Source: Blepharisma stoltei (taxonomy: Eukaryota > Ciliophora > Heterotrichea > Heterotrichida > Blepharismidae). From it: a stretch of DNA of 64,000 bases. The DNA lies in contig CAJZBQ010000001.1 of assembly GCA_914767885.1 (NCBI GenBank), positions 372,001-436,000 of the forward strand, given 5' to 3'. Every line of letters begins with the position of its first letter. Position 1 is the stretch's first letter. Below the pieces are notes generated by a model that was given only the letters and a program-made list of their open reading frames with translations, was not told the DNA's origin and did no database searches. Below are positions 34,801 through 47,329 of the stretch, one piece after another. The translations under genes were made by a program, and so were the position numbers.

Positions 34801-36392
34801 CTTAATATTCAATGCACGAACTAATACGCTGGCATCAAGCAAGAGAATAGTTGATTTTAAGATCACTTTTATTTCTTCAAAAGAAGATAGAGTTATAGTT
34901 GGTGGTGAGCATCCTGAAATCTATAGCTGAAAGTGGGCAGATGGTATGTTTTCTGGCCAACCGGATAGAATTTTGCTAGAAAGCTACCCAGAATCTTTTG
35001 CTTTTGACACATCTGGCAATGAAGGCCTTGTGGGAACGTGTGAGGCTAAATAAAGTGCACTGTATTTTAAACTCCTCTCAAGCCCTATAAAAATGATTTA
35101 ATTTTCAAAAATGATCTTTTGACATGAAAAAGTGCAAACGTGTGTTTTTGATTTTTCCAAACAAGAGGGTAAAGCAAGTTAAGGTGTTTAAAAATCTATA
35201 TCCTTTCAAGAATAAGAATTTAAGCAGAGAAAGCTCAAGATGGGATTGTATAATAAGCATTACTTACAGTATACTTACAAATAGCACCCAATATTGTCTA
35301 AATAAATGTAAGGGGTAAAAAAAAGCATATTTGAAAATTACAGCCATTTTATAGTTTTAGGAGGGGTTTAAAAAGTGCAGTGTACTTTATTAAACTCACC
35401 CTGTGGGAACTCGCCATTGCAATATTTGGTACATTGATTGAAACGAGCATGCCACACTACGCATCATCAGTAGCCATTCACAAGAAATTACCTCAATTGC
35501 TTGTCGAGGTTTTATAGCTTCAGCAAGCAAAGACCAAACCATTAGGATTTGAAACGAAGAAACCTTTGAGCAAGACATCCAATTCCTATCTGCAAGCTAC
35601 TACTGTCTATCATTAGCTTTCCACCCATCACTTCCTTATCTATGTGGAGGGTTTAATGATGGTAGTATCAGGATTTTCGATATATCTTCAACTAAATGTA
35701 TAGGAACTACAAAAGCTTGTCTTGGACTGATAACCTCACTGGTGTTTAGTAAGGATGGCGACAATATTCTTGTCGGAACAGAAGCAGGAATGATCACTGC
35801 TGTGTTTATAGAAAGATGGAACCCATTAAACATAAGACTGATTGACTTCGGCAAGGCAGGAGGCCGAATTATTAATATTGATATAAAAGAGAGATCTTTA
35901 TTAGCCTCAACAGTTGAAGGAAAAGTTAGTGTCTGGGAAAAGAAATTCACAGCTCAAAGCCTGCTTGATAAAAAATTATTTGAAAGTGAACAAAGCGAAT
36001 TTAATTTAATTGACATATATAATGTTCTAGAGCCGAATGAGAAATCGAAAAATTACTACCCGCAGCCTGAATCTTTGGAATGTAAAGCAAGATTTGACTT
36101 GCTAAATGATAAAATTTTGCTAATTACTGTGAGGGGGTTGCAGTATTTGCTTTTTAGAAATTATGCTACACATCAAATAGTTAGGAGAGTGAACTTGTCA
36201 GGATTCCCACTGACTTTGGCTGTAAATGGAACGAAAATTGCAATCGGGCTGTGTGATAAGAGGATAATTGTGTATGAAGATGGAAAAATACAAGAGTATA
36301 AAGGAATTTCAGATTCTGTTGGCGCTTTGGTGTTTACAGCAAAATCTTTGGTTAGCTGTTCAGGAACAGAACTTAGCTTATGGTCTGTTTAA
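31886..36392 (+). CDS. Giant WD40-repeat protein, interrupted by a TIR element
   Basis: 1377 aa after removal of a 364-bp element plus one 9-bp repeat (35038-35410). A short Lys/Glu-rich N-terminal helix (residues 1-55) precedes many WD40 repeats (SADKTLKVW, SDDRTIKIW, GHDKIIRIW, SKDQTIRIW), with several Trp encoded by TGA; an acidic helical insert (EEVEPILEINEEVEEKI) sits near residue 700. Tandem propellers suggest a scaffold, perhaps ciliary, but I cannot name the family. An inverted, degraded paralogous copy of its C-terminal third lies at 61187-63085. The stop is 21 bp from the relic at 36414. Confidence 0.85.
35038..35401. mobile_element. 364-bp TIR element with 9-bp duplication in WD40 exon
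   Basis: Flanked by TGTGGGAAC at 35029-35037 and 35402-35410. Terminal inverted repeats about 35 bp (GTGAG..TAAATAAAGTGCACTG-like). No TA in the duplication. Removal leaving one copy reads GLVGTRHCNIWYIDW. The paralogue at 62518-62530 has no insert at the same site. Confidence 0.88.
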
Positions 36393-36413
36393 GATAATAA
36401 ATTAAACTTAATA

Positions 36414-36545
36414 TTATGTGAACGACTCTGATTCTTGAAAACTGAAGAACTTGGCTTCTTCGTTCTCACAGTCTTTTGCAGGCTCAGTGTTCTGTTTTTT
36501 TCGGCTTTTTCTTCTTATTTGCTCTCTCGGTTTCTTCTTTTTTCT
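36414..36545 (-). pseudogene. Relic of the C-terminus of a 57064-61164-type surface protein
   Basis: Closely similar to the reverse complement of about 61030-61164 (stop codon, SFA-like end and the Cys-Gly-Lys-Glu-Glu stretch recognisable), with small indels. Only the last ~45 codons remain. It sits tail-to-tail with the WD40 gene, exactly as the intact surface gene does with the WD40 pseudogene near 61.2 kb. Confidence 0.82.
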
Positions 36546-37071
36546 TTTGCAGGATATATGGTCTTAATCGTAAATAGGAAATTTTTACAGCTTATAAAAA
36601 ATTGATCTTTGTGAATAAAAATATCATGGATAAGAAAGATTAGATCAATTATTAATTACGAAAGTCACAATTTAAATGGCAGTTAGTGGTAGGATCGCTA
36701 TCCTACACCGAGATCAGTGAGAGAAGCTCTCAACTTCTTTGAAAGTCTCGGCTTAAAGAGAAGCATTCTACACTGAGGCTGGTGTAGAAAGAGAGGTCCT
36801 AAAAGATTTGGGGACAGAAACAGGTCGGCGGTTAGATTTGTCTCATCTACCATTAATTAGAGCTGTTGGTCTGAGCTGAGACAGTCAGGGAACAGGACTT
36901 GAAGAAAGATCTATTAAACTTAAACTTAAAATTATAAATTAAAGATTTTAAATTATAATCGGCATAATCTAAAATTCATAGCCATTTTTGTTAATCTTTA
37001 TCCCCATAAGAATTAAACCTCATATTATAAACATTTTATATTTATTATGTGTAAATATTTCACTTATGCTT
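36546..37071. other. Intergenic with a SINE-like insert
   Basis: The insert at about 36677-36935 accounts for half; the remainder is AT-rich with nothing recognised. Confidence 0.55.
36677..36935 (+). mobile_element. Possible tRNA-derived SINE
   Basis: The head GCAGTTAGTGGTAGGATCGC resembles a tRNA D-arm/A-box. GC-rich body, then a tail of TTAAAC units. Flanking duplication not resolved, so ends are approximate. Confidence 0.5.
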
Positions 37072-40000
37072 TTATGTAGGAGTCAAAGAACTTTTAAGTG
37101 GAGTCATTGATTTAATTTTTCGTGGATTGAGTTCAGTAGCTTCAAAGTCTGTCACATTTGTAACATTCGCTGCCGTTTCTTCTTCAGACCCATCACTAGG
37201 TTCGTTTTCCAAAGTAATAACTTCGTCTGTAAACTGTATTGACCCATGAACCCTATTGAGTCAAGGCGCTTCGAATAATTAAATATGGCGTCTTCGTCTG
37301 GGCATGGCCTCCCGGCCATGCAGCCTCGACTCATATTTAATTATATCCGGCAAGGTTTTGCCAGCTCGGAGAGGGACAGCAATGCTAGGTAAGCAATTCT
37401 GGTTGTGTTCAGAGCCTAGCCCAAGTCTATTCTCAGGGTTGGTTTTTTTCCTCGTGGGGAAGGAAGGCATGTCAGTTGGAAAGGGGAAGCCCAGCAGAGT
37501 CCTAAAAGACCAATCGGGCAACTCCCTAGCGTGAAACTGGGCGTTACGTCCCAGGCTGCATGTTTTTCCTTTTTGCCGAGAGCCGACCAGAAAATCCATT
37601 TTTTTTTGATTTTCGGAAAGGCAACCCATGTCCAGAAGCAGTAGCTCACTCATGAGCCGTCGAAGCCGGTGACATTTGCCCTAGGCGCACCTTGGTGATC
37701 GAGACGGGTTGGCCCAGCAACTCGTGGGCCCGATGCGGCGAAAGGCAAGTGGCGGGCCTGGGATAGTCTACCCCGTAGTGGACGTTAAACGTTATAATTA
37801 ATTAGTTAGTTAGAGTCAAGGCGCTTCTAATTTCAGTTTGAGTTTTTCAACACTCAGGAGTTGCTTTGCCTTTTCTTCCACTTCAAATTTCATTACCGGC
37901 ACTTTAATTCTCGGCAATGATATTGAAGGCCTTATCTGGATTTTCGGCAAGTTTTTAAACGGTAAATCAATTAAAGGAAATAATAGAGCAAATGGATTAC
38001 TGGTATTCAAAGGAAGAACAATAGACGATTCATTGCTACTGAAATTACTATACAAAGAAGGGTCGCATAATAAAGACTCATTGAAATATTTCTCACTGGA
38101 CTCTGTATTATTCAAAGACTTCTCTACGACGCCTGCTAAAAATAGCATGCTTCCTCGATGCTGATTGTTAAGGATTTCTGATAAATCTTGAAAAATCAGC
38201 AAAGCGTGATTTGGGTTTAACTAAATTTGCTTTACACTAATATTACAGACTGCGATATTATAGAGGACTTCACAATTTTCTTCTTCAATGGAGATCGCGT
38301 CTTCAGGAGGGAGATTTTCGATGTTGTCAACTTGGATTGCATCTAAAATTGTTTGGAACTCATAGATGGCTTGATCATATAGCTCAGAGTACATAAGAAA
38401 AACGCCTTTAAAAAGTCTTAAACTTTTATTATCAAATATTTCTCTGGTATTGTCTTCTAGTAATTCAGACATATAATTGCTGGCTCTTTGGAAATTTGCT
38501 TTATCAAATGGTTTTTCAAGAAGCTCTTTTAGGTATTTTAATATAGCAATATCTTGCTGCAAGGATTTGCTTGGCTTGAGATTTGACACTTTAAGTAACT
38601 CATTGTAAGCTTCATCTAAATTGTTGAGGATTATTTGGCACATCCCAATCTGGTAGCTTGTTTCATAGCTAAAGCTAAGACTATTCGCAAAATTAAAAGC
38701 ATTTATTGCATCTTGAACTGAGCCAATAATCATAAAAATGTTTCCTGCTTGTATATGAGTTTGAGGGTCATCGTTATTTTCATTAATATACTTTTGAAAA
38801 TCTTCAAAAGCCTTATTAGAATCTCCACTGAGAAATAGGCATCTGGCCCTGTAATAATATGCATCTTTAAAAGATTCATCTATTTGACAACAAACAGAAA
38901 AGTCATCAATAGCTTCTTTATAGAGACCTAAGCTTGCATAGATTAGCCCTCTTAAAAGGTAGTGCTCAGCATCATTATTTTCTGACTCTGAAATGGCATT
39001 ATTAACGCTATCAAGCCCTACAGACCAGTCTTTGTTTAAATATTTTATTATTGCTCGATAATATAATATCTCATAATCATGTTCACGGCCTTTTAGTGCT
39101 TTTTCTACAAGATCATTAACCATTTTCAAAGTTTTCATATGATCAGTGTTCTCACTTTTTACATGGCAAAGCAATAAAGACGCATTTAAAATATAAGGGT
39201 CTGGATTTCTAGGAAATAACTTGTGAGCCTTTTTAAACTGTTGGGCAGCCTGCTTGACATCATCTTCAATAATTAATTTCATTCCTAAGCAGAGGCATTG
39301 ATTGAACTTTGAAGGCCTGTCAAGCTTTGCAATTAGACAGGATTTCCTGAAGTCTTTTAAAGCTTTATCATAATCTCTCTGCATAATGTACCCATATGCT
39401 CGACAATTATAGCAGCTGCTCAAATACTCATTTATGACACTATCATTTCTCTTAATCAGCTTTGAAAATGATTTTATTCCTACTTCAAAATTTCGCTTTA
39501 TAAGTTCTATTACTGATTCTGCATAAATTCTTAAACTTTTTTGGCTCTGATCTTCATCTTCTGAATTTATTCTTTTAAATGTGTACAAAGCTCCGTAAAA
39601 ATCTTTTTCCTTGATTTTTATAGTGCCAAGGTGGAATATTGCCTGGCTTAAATATGATCTCTCTTTGTCAAATTTTATGCATTGTTCAAAACATAAGGTT
39701 GCGTCAGATATTTTATTAATCTTCAGCATCATTAGACCTTTTTCAAAGTTTGCTTCTGAGCTGTCAGGCTTTAACGAAAGATATAGATCTAGATCTTCAA
39801 TAGCTTCAGTAAAATTGCCGATTGAATTATAAATTTTGGCTCTTTTTAAAGCTACTTCTGGAGGGCAATCTTCAAGGGCTAGAGCTTTTGTTAAAATCTT
39901 TATTGCAGATTCATTGTCGCCGATTCCAGAAAAGCAATCTGCCATTGCAAGAAATGTATGAGCTTTATCAAAATTTTGCTTCAAAGCCTGGGCAAAATCT

Positions 40001-40677
40001 TTCAAAGCTTTTTCATATCTCCCTTGCTTCAAAAAAAGATAGCCTCTGTCTATATACCCTTCAGAGAATTTAGGAAATTTCGAAAGTCCATTCGAAATTC
40101 ACTTCAAGGCAGAATTTATATCATTAAGTGCTGCATAGCACTTGCTCATTTCCAAATACGCATTTTTGGAATATTTTGGGTTCAGCTTGAATACTGCATG
40201 GAAATCTGAAATTGCAGATTCATATTCATGTAAATTTGCATGGCAAATAGCTTTATTATAAAGTGCAGCTACGTTTTCATGGTCAATCATGAGGATTTCT
40301 TTTAAAAATCCTTTTGCCTTTAAGAACTGCTTATCCCTTATAGCGTCTTTTGCAGTTTCAATATGTGAGTCGAAAGTGTTGAATAAATCCTCAACGACTT
40401 CTGATTTAAATTTTTGTTTTCTAGATCTAAAAGATTTCATTTCACATACAGAGCTATTGCTTTGTCTCCGGAGAGAATTATTTCTAATTCTTGCAAGAGG
40501 AGAAACATCTTCATAAGCTGCGAATGATTTGTTTATTTTTGGACTTGAATTTTTTCTAGACCGAATTGAATGGGAAGGACTGCGAGATTTTTTGCCTGAA
40601 GCTCTAACACGAATTCTGTTGATTATTGGTATTAATGAGAGCTGTTGACTATGCGGAGATGGGGTTTTGAGCAACAT
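37072..40677 (-). CDS. Large TPR-repeat protein
   Basis: 1011 aa after removing a 15-nt intron (38221-38235) and a 540-bp retroposon plus one 15-bp repeat. The Ser/Arg-rich N-terminus (residues ~1-75) is followed by some 20 TPR motifs (for example GRYEKALKDFAQALK, NFTEAIEDLDLYLSLKPDS, GLYKEAIDDFSVCCQID). The C-terminus after the retroposon is acidic, then basic (ending KSSLTPT). The TGA codon at the insertion point reads W. A protein-interaction scaffold; a ciliary role is plausible but not shown. Ends 41-45 kb away from any partner I can name. Confidence 0.85.
37273..37812 (+). mobile_element. 540-bp retroposon (family C) in TPR exon
   Basis: 15-bp direct repeats GAGTCAAGGCGCTTC at 37258-37272 and 37813-37827, with no TA in the repeat. 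GC-rich; ends in a TTAGTTAG tail. Related to 61298-61826 and 14700-14950. Removal with one repeat reads KLKLEAPWLNRVHGS. Confidence 0.88.
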
Positions 40678-41109
40678 GTTTTTCTCTAATTAAATCTAAT
40701 AAATATTTTGAAGCGAGTGCATATACTCTGGAGCTAATAGTGGAGGTATATTCGAAAATGATAAAGACACACATATAAGACTATCATAGAAACATTTTTA
40801 GAGTTTGATGGACTAAGAAAGCAAAATTATTTTTGAATGAAGAGCCATTTTACCGATTTTAAAATTTTCAATGAATAATCTAAAACTTCCCCGTTCTCTC
40901 ATTATTTTTCTAATATATCAAACTTTTGATAAAATCATCATCATTTTGACCTTTTCGGTTGGCAGCAGCAGACACCATCTGGATATGGCCACACTAAATG
41001 CCTATATTAATGCCATTAATTGGAAATGTGAAATAAGAGTGTTTCAAAGGATTGGATAATTCTTAATACAGTTAGAATAATCGGACTATATTTATATTAT
41101 ACTGAGAGT
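40678..41109. other. Intergenic, no gene seen
   Basis: 432 bp of AT-rich DNA. The short open frame at 40871-41059 lacks support. Confidence 0.6.
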
Positions 41110-42567
41110 TTACACATGGCTAAGTACAATTTTTTGGAACTCATTAAAATCAATTTCTCCATCATTATTTTCGTCAACTTCTCCAATAATAGTAGCCCAA
41201 ACTTTATCTTCTGAAGAAGCTTTTCCTTCCAGCATTCTCTTTACTTCTAGTGCAGAAATGGATTGATTTCCATCTTTATCAAATGCATCGAATGCGAGCT
41301 TCATATTTTCTGATGATTCCAAAATTTTCCTATCCATTGCTGCTTTTAAAAATTCAGAATAATCTATAAATCCATTATGATCAGTATCGACCTCTGCCAT
41401 AATTCTTTTGACCTCTTCATCAGCTGCTTCATCGCCCATAATTTTCATGAATTGAGCCATTAGCTCTTCTCTGCTCAACTTTCCATCATGATTTGTATCG
41501 ATGGCTTGAAAAATGTTACGTAACATTTTTGTGTCTTTCAGAGAAATGCACTGAGTTGTTATAAAAGCATTTATTGCATCTTTTAACTTACTTGAAGCAT
41601 GAAACTGCTGAAGACTCATTAGGGCTGACTGAATTAATTCAGGATCAGGAGATGATAATGAAGCATTTCTTGTCATTCAAGGATGAGAAAGCGCTTGAGA
41701 AGCTGACAACCTCATCGAAGCTAGGCACAGTAATTCAGAAATCATATTTTTAGCTGCATTAGAAACTGATCTTCATATTTCCCCTTTAAAAGTAAATTTT
41801 CCTCTCTTTACGCACTCAATGATTTCTTCATCATTTTTTCCATCAAAAGGAGGATGCCCACACAATAGAATGTAAAGAATCACCCCACAGCTCCACATGT
41901 CGCATTTCTCATTATATGTTCCAGAAAGAACTTCTGGAGAAATATAATAAGTTGTCCCCAGTGTTCCTTTTATTAATTGGCCCTTAATAAATCGTGTACT
42001 TGATCCAAAATCAATCAGCTTTATGTTGGAAATATCACCCTCTTCCTCAAGTAAAATATTTTCTGGCTTTATATCTCTGTGAACTATCCCATTTTCATGA
42101 AGATATAAAACTGCAGAAAATAACTGGCACATTATTTGTGCAGCTTGAAGCTCATTAAAGTTCTGTCTCTTAATAATTTCTACAAATAATTCTCCACCTT
42201 TACAATTTTCCATTACGATATAAAATCTCATTGAATCTTCGAAAAACTCGTATATTCTGATTATATTGGGATGATCCAATATTTTAAGAGTGTCAAGCTC
42301 GTTTATAAGGATTCTTTGTTTATCGGGTTCTACTGCTAGATCTTTTCGAAATATTTTAACAGCACGTTCTGCACCTGTTATCAAGTGGGAGCATAGCTTG
42401 ACATCTCCAAATGCTCCAGATCCTATTTTTTTGCCTAGTTTATAAACATCTTGAAACCTGTGCTCATTTTCAACTATAAAGCTTGAAGGCTGGACTTTGA
42501 TCTCAGTAACAGTAGAAATCCTCAATGCTTGAGAATTTGTTTCCTTTTTACTCGCTACACAACCCAT
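41110..42567 (-). CDS. Calcium-dependent protein kinase (CDPK) 1
   Basis: 485 aa in one exon with no inserts. N-terminal MGCVASKK suits myristoylation and palmitoylation. Kinase: GSGAFGDV, invariant Lys in RAVKIF, HRDIKPEN, DFG (LIDFGSS), SPEVLSGTY. TGA Trp codons join kinase to regulatory part (GEIWRSV, HPWMTR). Four EF-hands follow (DTNHDGKLSREE, DTDHNGFIDYSE, DKDGNQSISALE, DENNDGEIDFNE). Couples Ca2+ to phosphorylation, and is located near calcineurin A. Same length as the CDPK at 52322. Confidence 0.95.
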
Positions 42568-42887
42568 TTATCTCAATAAAAAAAAGTATATAATAGGATG
42601 AATTTTTATAGCATAAACGCAAGTGTGCGTATGTTTAGAAACCATTATTTACTTATAAGTATAATTGCCATTTATAAAAATCCTATAAAGCTATGATAAG
42701 ATTTAATAAATGTGATTTGCAGATAATGCATTATGATGTCATTTACTCCTGGATGTGCCAACCTGGAATATATAATATAATCGTTATGACTTGAAATAAG
42801 ATAATGAGCGCAATAATAATTGTTTAGCATAGAGTCACGTTTTATTTTTAAATTAAGGCACATAACCTTTTTATAAAAACTCTTAAA
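42568..42887. other. Divergent promoter region, CDPK1/calcineurin A
   Basis: 320 bp of AT-rich DNA between two head-to-head genes. No motif that I can support. Confidence 0.5.
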
Positions 42888-44300
42888 ATGGAACCTCTTT
42901 TAAATCCTTTACATGACAGAATTGTATCGGATTTAGATCCTCCTCCACACCGGCCTTTAGAACGATCTCAGTTATATCCAAGAGGTATTGCTTATCCTCC
43001 TGACTGAACTAAATTGAGAAACCATTTAGCTTCAGAAGGAAGACTATCTAAGCAAGACTGTCTTTTATTAATAAGGCAAGCGACTGACACATTTAGAAGA
43101 GAAAATAATGTTCTTGAGCTAAAAGAGCCGATTAATGTAATTGGTGACATTCACGGTCAATTTTATGATCTTTTACAGCTTCTTGAATCAGAAGGTGACT
43201 TTTCTCGTTTCAAACATCTTTTTCTAGGTGACTATGTCGATCGAGGATATTTCTCAATAGAAGTTGTGCTACTACTATATGCACTCAAGCTAAATTTCAA
43301 GCAAAATATATATCTCCTTCGTGGAAATCATGAATCAAGGCAAATTACAAGCCATTTCAACTTCAGAAGTGAATGCCTTCACAAGTTTGATATAGAGATC
43401 TATAACGCAGTCATGGAAAGCTTTGACGCCCTTCCAATCGCATGCATAGTTAACAATAAATTTTTAGCTGTCCATGGAGGATTATCACCTGATCTGGTAA
43501 ATGTCCAAGATTTATCAAAATTCAATAGGTTTACAGAGCCACCCAAGGCAGGATTATTTTGTGATATATTGTGAAGTGATCCTATTGACCATGACCAAGG
43601 AGTTTGTCCAGAGATATATGCAGGAAATGGTGTAAGAGGTTGTGCTTATTATTTTGGAATAACTGCCCTGAATTCTTTTTTGCAAAAATCTCGTCTTATA
43701 GCTGTTCTGAGAGCACATGAAGTTCAGAAAGAAGGATTCAAAATGCATAGATGGCATGGGGCAAACGAATTTCCTTCAGTTATTACAATATTTTCAGCGC
43801 CAAATTATTGTGATGTATATAACAACAAGGCTGCTATTTTGAAATTTGAAAATAACCAATTAAATATACAGCAGTTTAATTATACAGCACATCCATATAT
43901 TTTACCTGATTTTATGCTGGGTTTTGAGTGAAGTTTGCCTTTTATCATTGAAAAAGTGATGGAAATAATGGAAAATGTGCTGAAAAATACTAGCGGCTCT
44001 GAACCCTTGATAAAGAGAGCTTCAATGGCGGGAGATAGAGTTAAGCAATTTAAAGAGGACTTTAAGGATAATAGAGAAGAAGTTATGAGGGCTAAAGTCA
44101 CAGCAATTAACAAAATGATAAGAATTTTCAGAACTGTGAGGGAAGAACAAGAAGTTATTTTAAGACTTAAAGGACTTTGCCCTGATAATAAAATTCCTGC
44201 TGGATTAATTAGACAAGGAAGAGAAGCACTCCTGAGTGCAGTTGACTCATTTTCAAAAGCGAAATCATATGATTTGATAAATGAGAAAAGGCCAGATTAA
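42888..44300 (+). CDS. Calcineurin A (PP2B) catalytic subunit
   Basis: 470 aa, intact. Phosphatase signatures GDIHGQFYDLL, GDYVDRGYFS, LRGNHESRQ and VHGGLSPDL. After the catalytic domain come the calcineurin-B-binding helix (LPFIIEKVMEIMENVL) and the segment IRIFRTVREEQEVILRLKGL, matching the calmodulin/autoinhibitory region of calcineurin A. Three Trp are TGA (for example ILWSDP). A Ca2+-calmodulin-activated Ser/Thr phosphatase. The start at 42888 lies upstream of a TGA that a standard-code ORF finder would take as a stop. Confidence 0.93.
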
Positions 44301-44525
44301 GTTTTCTTATCTTGATTGAAGACAAATTTAATATAAAGAGAACTAAAACATTTAATGATAATATTCGCTATCATTTACCTATTGAAGTAAGATATTCTCA
44401 TAGAAATATTTTTATAAATATAATAAAATCAAGCATCTTAAAATAAAAATTTGTAAATAAATAAATTTTGCACAAATTCTTTACGTTTTGTGATAATTTA
44501 AATTAATTAAAATATAAAAACCTTA

Positions 44526-45350
44526 ATGATCTGCACACACAGCAAGAACTATCACAAAGGGATCAAATTTTGCACAGTTTGTGGAGCTTTTTTATCTTCA
44601 TCAGGATCTAAAACAATAAGAGAACAAGAATTTCTTTCAGAGTTACATTTTTCCCCAAAAGATGTGCTTAATGAACTTCGCGATTTGCAAAGATTCAACA
44701 GATTTTCAATGTCTTCTCCTTATTTACTATATCGAAAAGTACTTATTGAATGGATTTTTGAAATAGGAGAAAGCCTAAATGTCAAAGTGCTAACTATTCA
44801 TAGCGCAATATATATAATGGATACTAGCTTGTCAACAATTGATATCCCTGTAGTTCAATACCAAGGGGTTGCACTAATTTCGCTTGTAATAGCTTCAAAG
44901 TGTGAAGAATTAATAGACGATGCCCTAGAAATTAAAGACATCGCTAGGTTTACAAAAATCCCATATAATCGGCTAAAGCAAATAGAACTGGAAGTTTTAG
45001 ACAGCATTGATTGAAGAGCCCACAGAGCGACCCCTTTGCATTTTTTAGAGTTTTATATATCAGTTGGGTGCGTATTTGATTCAGATACTATTAAAACAAA
45101 AGATAAAAGTAAAGCTGTAAGAAATGTGAGAAAATATAGTCAATTTTTTGCAGATCTATGCCTTCAAGAGTCTAGCTTTTTAGTATATTCAGCTGAAGAG
45201 TTGGCATTGAGCTTTATTGCTTCGGGTAGAAAAGTATTGAATATTGAGCCTTTGTGAAGTTCAGAGTTAACTGAACTCACCCAAACGAATTTAAATTTAG
45301 AGTGCTGTGAAAAAATGTATTCTCTATATTCTCAGCAGTTTCTAGGATAA
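44526..45350 (+). CDS. Cyclin-box protein with N-terminal Cys motif
   Basis: 274 aa, intact, two internal TGA Trp codons. A cyclin box (residues ~70-165) shows YRKVLIEWIFEIGESL, VQYQGVALISLVIASKCEE and the IELEVLDSIDWRAHR helix. A C-terminal cyclin-like second fold carries LVYSAEELALSFIASG. The first 20 residues contain CTHSKNYHKGIKFCTVCG, a possible zinc-binding knuckle not usual in cyclins. Partner kinase unknown. Confidence 0.85.
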
Positions 45351-45958
45351 TGCGAATGCTTGAAAGAGATATCTACTTATGATAAATTAAAATTAATTAT
45401 TTTCTTAATTTTTATTTATGTTGGAGCAAAAATATCTATGCTAATTTAAGGAGGAATTTATTTTTAAAAAAAATTTATAATTAAAAATTTATAGAAAATT
45501 TTTAATACATTGCTTATTGGGTCTTTTTTGGCACCAGTAAACTGGCCAGTTGCATGCAACCAATTACCTATTTCCAATCAGGAGACTTCAGAATAGGTTA
45601 CTGACTGCAGAATTATCCAGCTTACTGGTGCCAAAAAAGGCCCAATAAAAAAGAGATTTTTTTTGTTGTTGAAGAATTTATTGATAAAATAATTGATTTA
45701 GGGTACTAGCTATTTAAATAGCATTCTATTTGCACTCTTTCATTAAAGTGGTCAAAGCTATTAATATAGAAATTGCTATTAAAACCTATAAAATTTCTAA
45801 CATAAAATTTTTCTGCAGTGAAATGGCATTTTATCGATATTTTGTTCAAATTTAAAGGAGGGAGTTCGGATTTAATACCTTGTTGCCTTAATATTTTAAT
45901 TCACTATAAGCATTATTTAGCTTTATTCCATATGTTTATATAATTTATAAATAAAATA
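45351..45958. other. Intergenic with one TIR element
   Basis: AT-rich, convergent gene ends. It contains the element at 45515-45645 and nothing else recognised. Confidence 0.55.
45515..45645. mobile_element. 131-bp TA-flanked TIR element (intergenic)
   Basis: TA at 45515-45516 and 45646-45647. Arms TTGGGTCTTTTTTGGCACCA and its inverse, 24 bp. Confidence 0.85.
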
Positions 45959-47329
45959 TTATATTGGTATTAAAGGCATTGCTTCTCTATTGGCTCTCAA
46001 ATCTCTTTTACAGTTTGGACAATTGCTCTGTCTCATAAGCCACACATCAATGCATTGAAGGTGAAATTTATGTCCGCACGGCATAATCCTTACCTTTTCT
46101 CTAGCTCTAAAATCTTCCAGGCACACTGTGCATTGATTAATATTTGCTTCAGATGCTTCAATAGTTTGAACATTAAATCTCAAGATCGACCCTGGTGACA
46201 ACCCTTGCATGTGAGGACTTAGCCTTGGGGCTGGGTCGTCTCCATATTGTTCTGTCAATCTAACATATAAGTACTTACGCCATATGGACTCCCATAGTCC
46301 CCGATGTCTCCCAAAGAGATCCAAGGTTGATTTCACTAATTATGTTGGTGAAACCAACCCTCAAGTTGGCAAATCTGCTTTATTAGACGAATTGCCAATT
46401 AATGATAGTTTCGTCAACACAATTTGGTGAAACCAATCCTCGGATCTCTTCGGCAGACATCGGAGCCATGGGAGTTCATAAGCATGAAGACTTATATTGC
46501 CCTCTAATATCCCTGTTTCTGAAATAAACCATTGCCGAAATCATAATAGAAGTCGTATAAGCAATTATTCATACATAAAAAATCATAAGTCATAATACAA
46601 AATACCAGCTTTGCTGCTGATCTTTAAAGCATCGCTGATTTACATCTTCAGTTGTTATTAAATCTGCATCTTTTGATTCAACTTCTGCATACCAAAAAGT
46701 TCCTAAAAGTATCCAGCATAAGAAAAATGGATAGAGAATTCCTACAACAATGCATGATCTAAAGCCAGAATTGCTGGTAAACAGCTGAGCAGTCTTTTTT
46801 CTATAGCTGTCGAAGGAATGCACTTCGAAACCTGACTGACTCCACTCCAAGGAGCTGATCCTTAACTTCAAGCTACTCCAATCGCCTGCAGAAATCTATT
46901 AGCCACCAAAAGACAAGGATGAGACAGAAGGCACCGAAAGTGGGCCCGTTTTGGTGGATAGACCCTCTGATTTACAGTCGAAAAGCAGTTGAACCTCCCG
47001 TATGGGAGGTTTTTGATGGCTGTGCTACCATATGCTAACACTTAACTTTAATTAGCCTAGCCTTTTCTGCTAGTAAACAGCTTAAAACATCATGGCTCAT
47101 TCATTTCATCAGCATCAGGATCTCCCAAAGCGTGAGCAAGTCTAAATAAGCCAAGAATCAAGCATGATATGAGAAGTCAGATGTGAATTGGCTTGGAACA
47201 GTATCTAAATTAATCTTACTGGAAGTCACTTCATGCAATTACTAGCTCAGCTCCTGCATAAAAGATAGCTAGTCCTATAAATACGTCGTTGCTGAGTGAA
47301 TTTTACCATGATAATCGAATTGTGGGCAT
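45959..47329 (-). CDS. Multi-pass membrane RING-H2 E3 ubiquitin ligase
   Basis: 315 aa after removing two 15-nt introns (47292-47306, 47205-47219) and two IESs (46283-46478, 46874-47070). Four membrane segments: VFIGLAIFYAGAELVIAW, HIWLLISCLILGLFRLAHAL, SCIVVGILYPFFLCWILLG and a fourth around WLMIFYVWIIAYTTSIM. The C-terminal RING-H2 is CTVCLEDFRAREKVRIMPCG then HKFHLQCIDVWLMRQSNCPNC. Architecture resembles plant and ciliate membrane RING proteins. Start MPTIRLS at 47329 chosen because the open frame further upstream runs into a MITE. Confidence 0.85.
46283..46478. mobile_element. 196-bp TA-bounded TIR IES in RING gene
   Basis: TA at 46283-46284 and 46479-46480. Inverted arms of about 60 bp starting TGGACTCCCATAG / TGAACTCCCATGG. 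Removal reads KSSCLWRKYLYVR in frame. Confidence 0.9.
46874..47070. mobile_element. 197-bp TA-bounded IES in RING gene, SINE inside
   Basis: TA at 46874-46875 and 47071-47072. Removal reads KLFTSLKLRISSLEWSQ. On the minus strand the interior contains a tRNA-like block (GTTAGCATATGGTAGC as A-box, GGAGGTTCAACTGC as B-box) and 8-bp AAGTTAAG repeats. Confidence 0.78.

Noticed and set aside
37279-37653. ORFs on both strands in the 37.3-kb insert
   Set aside because: The insert is a GC-rich retroposon with 15-bp flanking repeats; the open frames follow from GC content.
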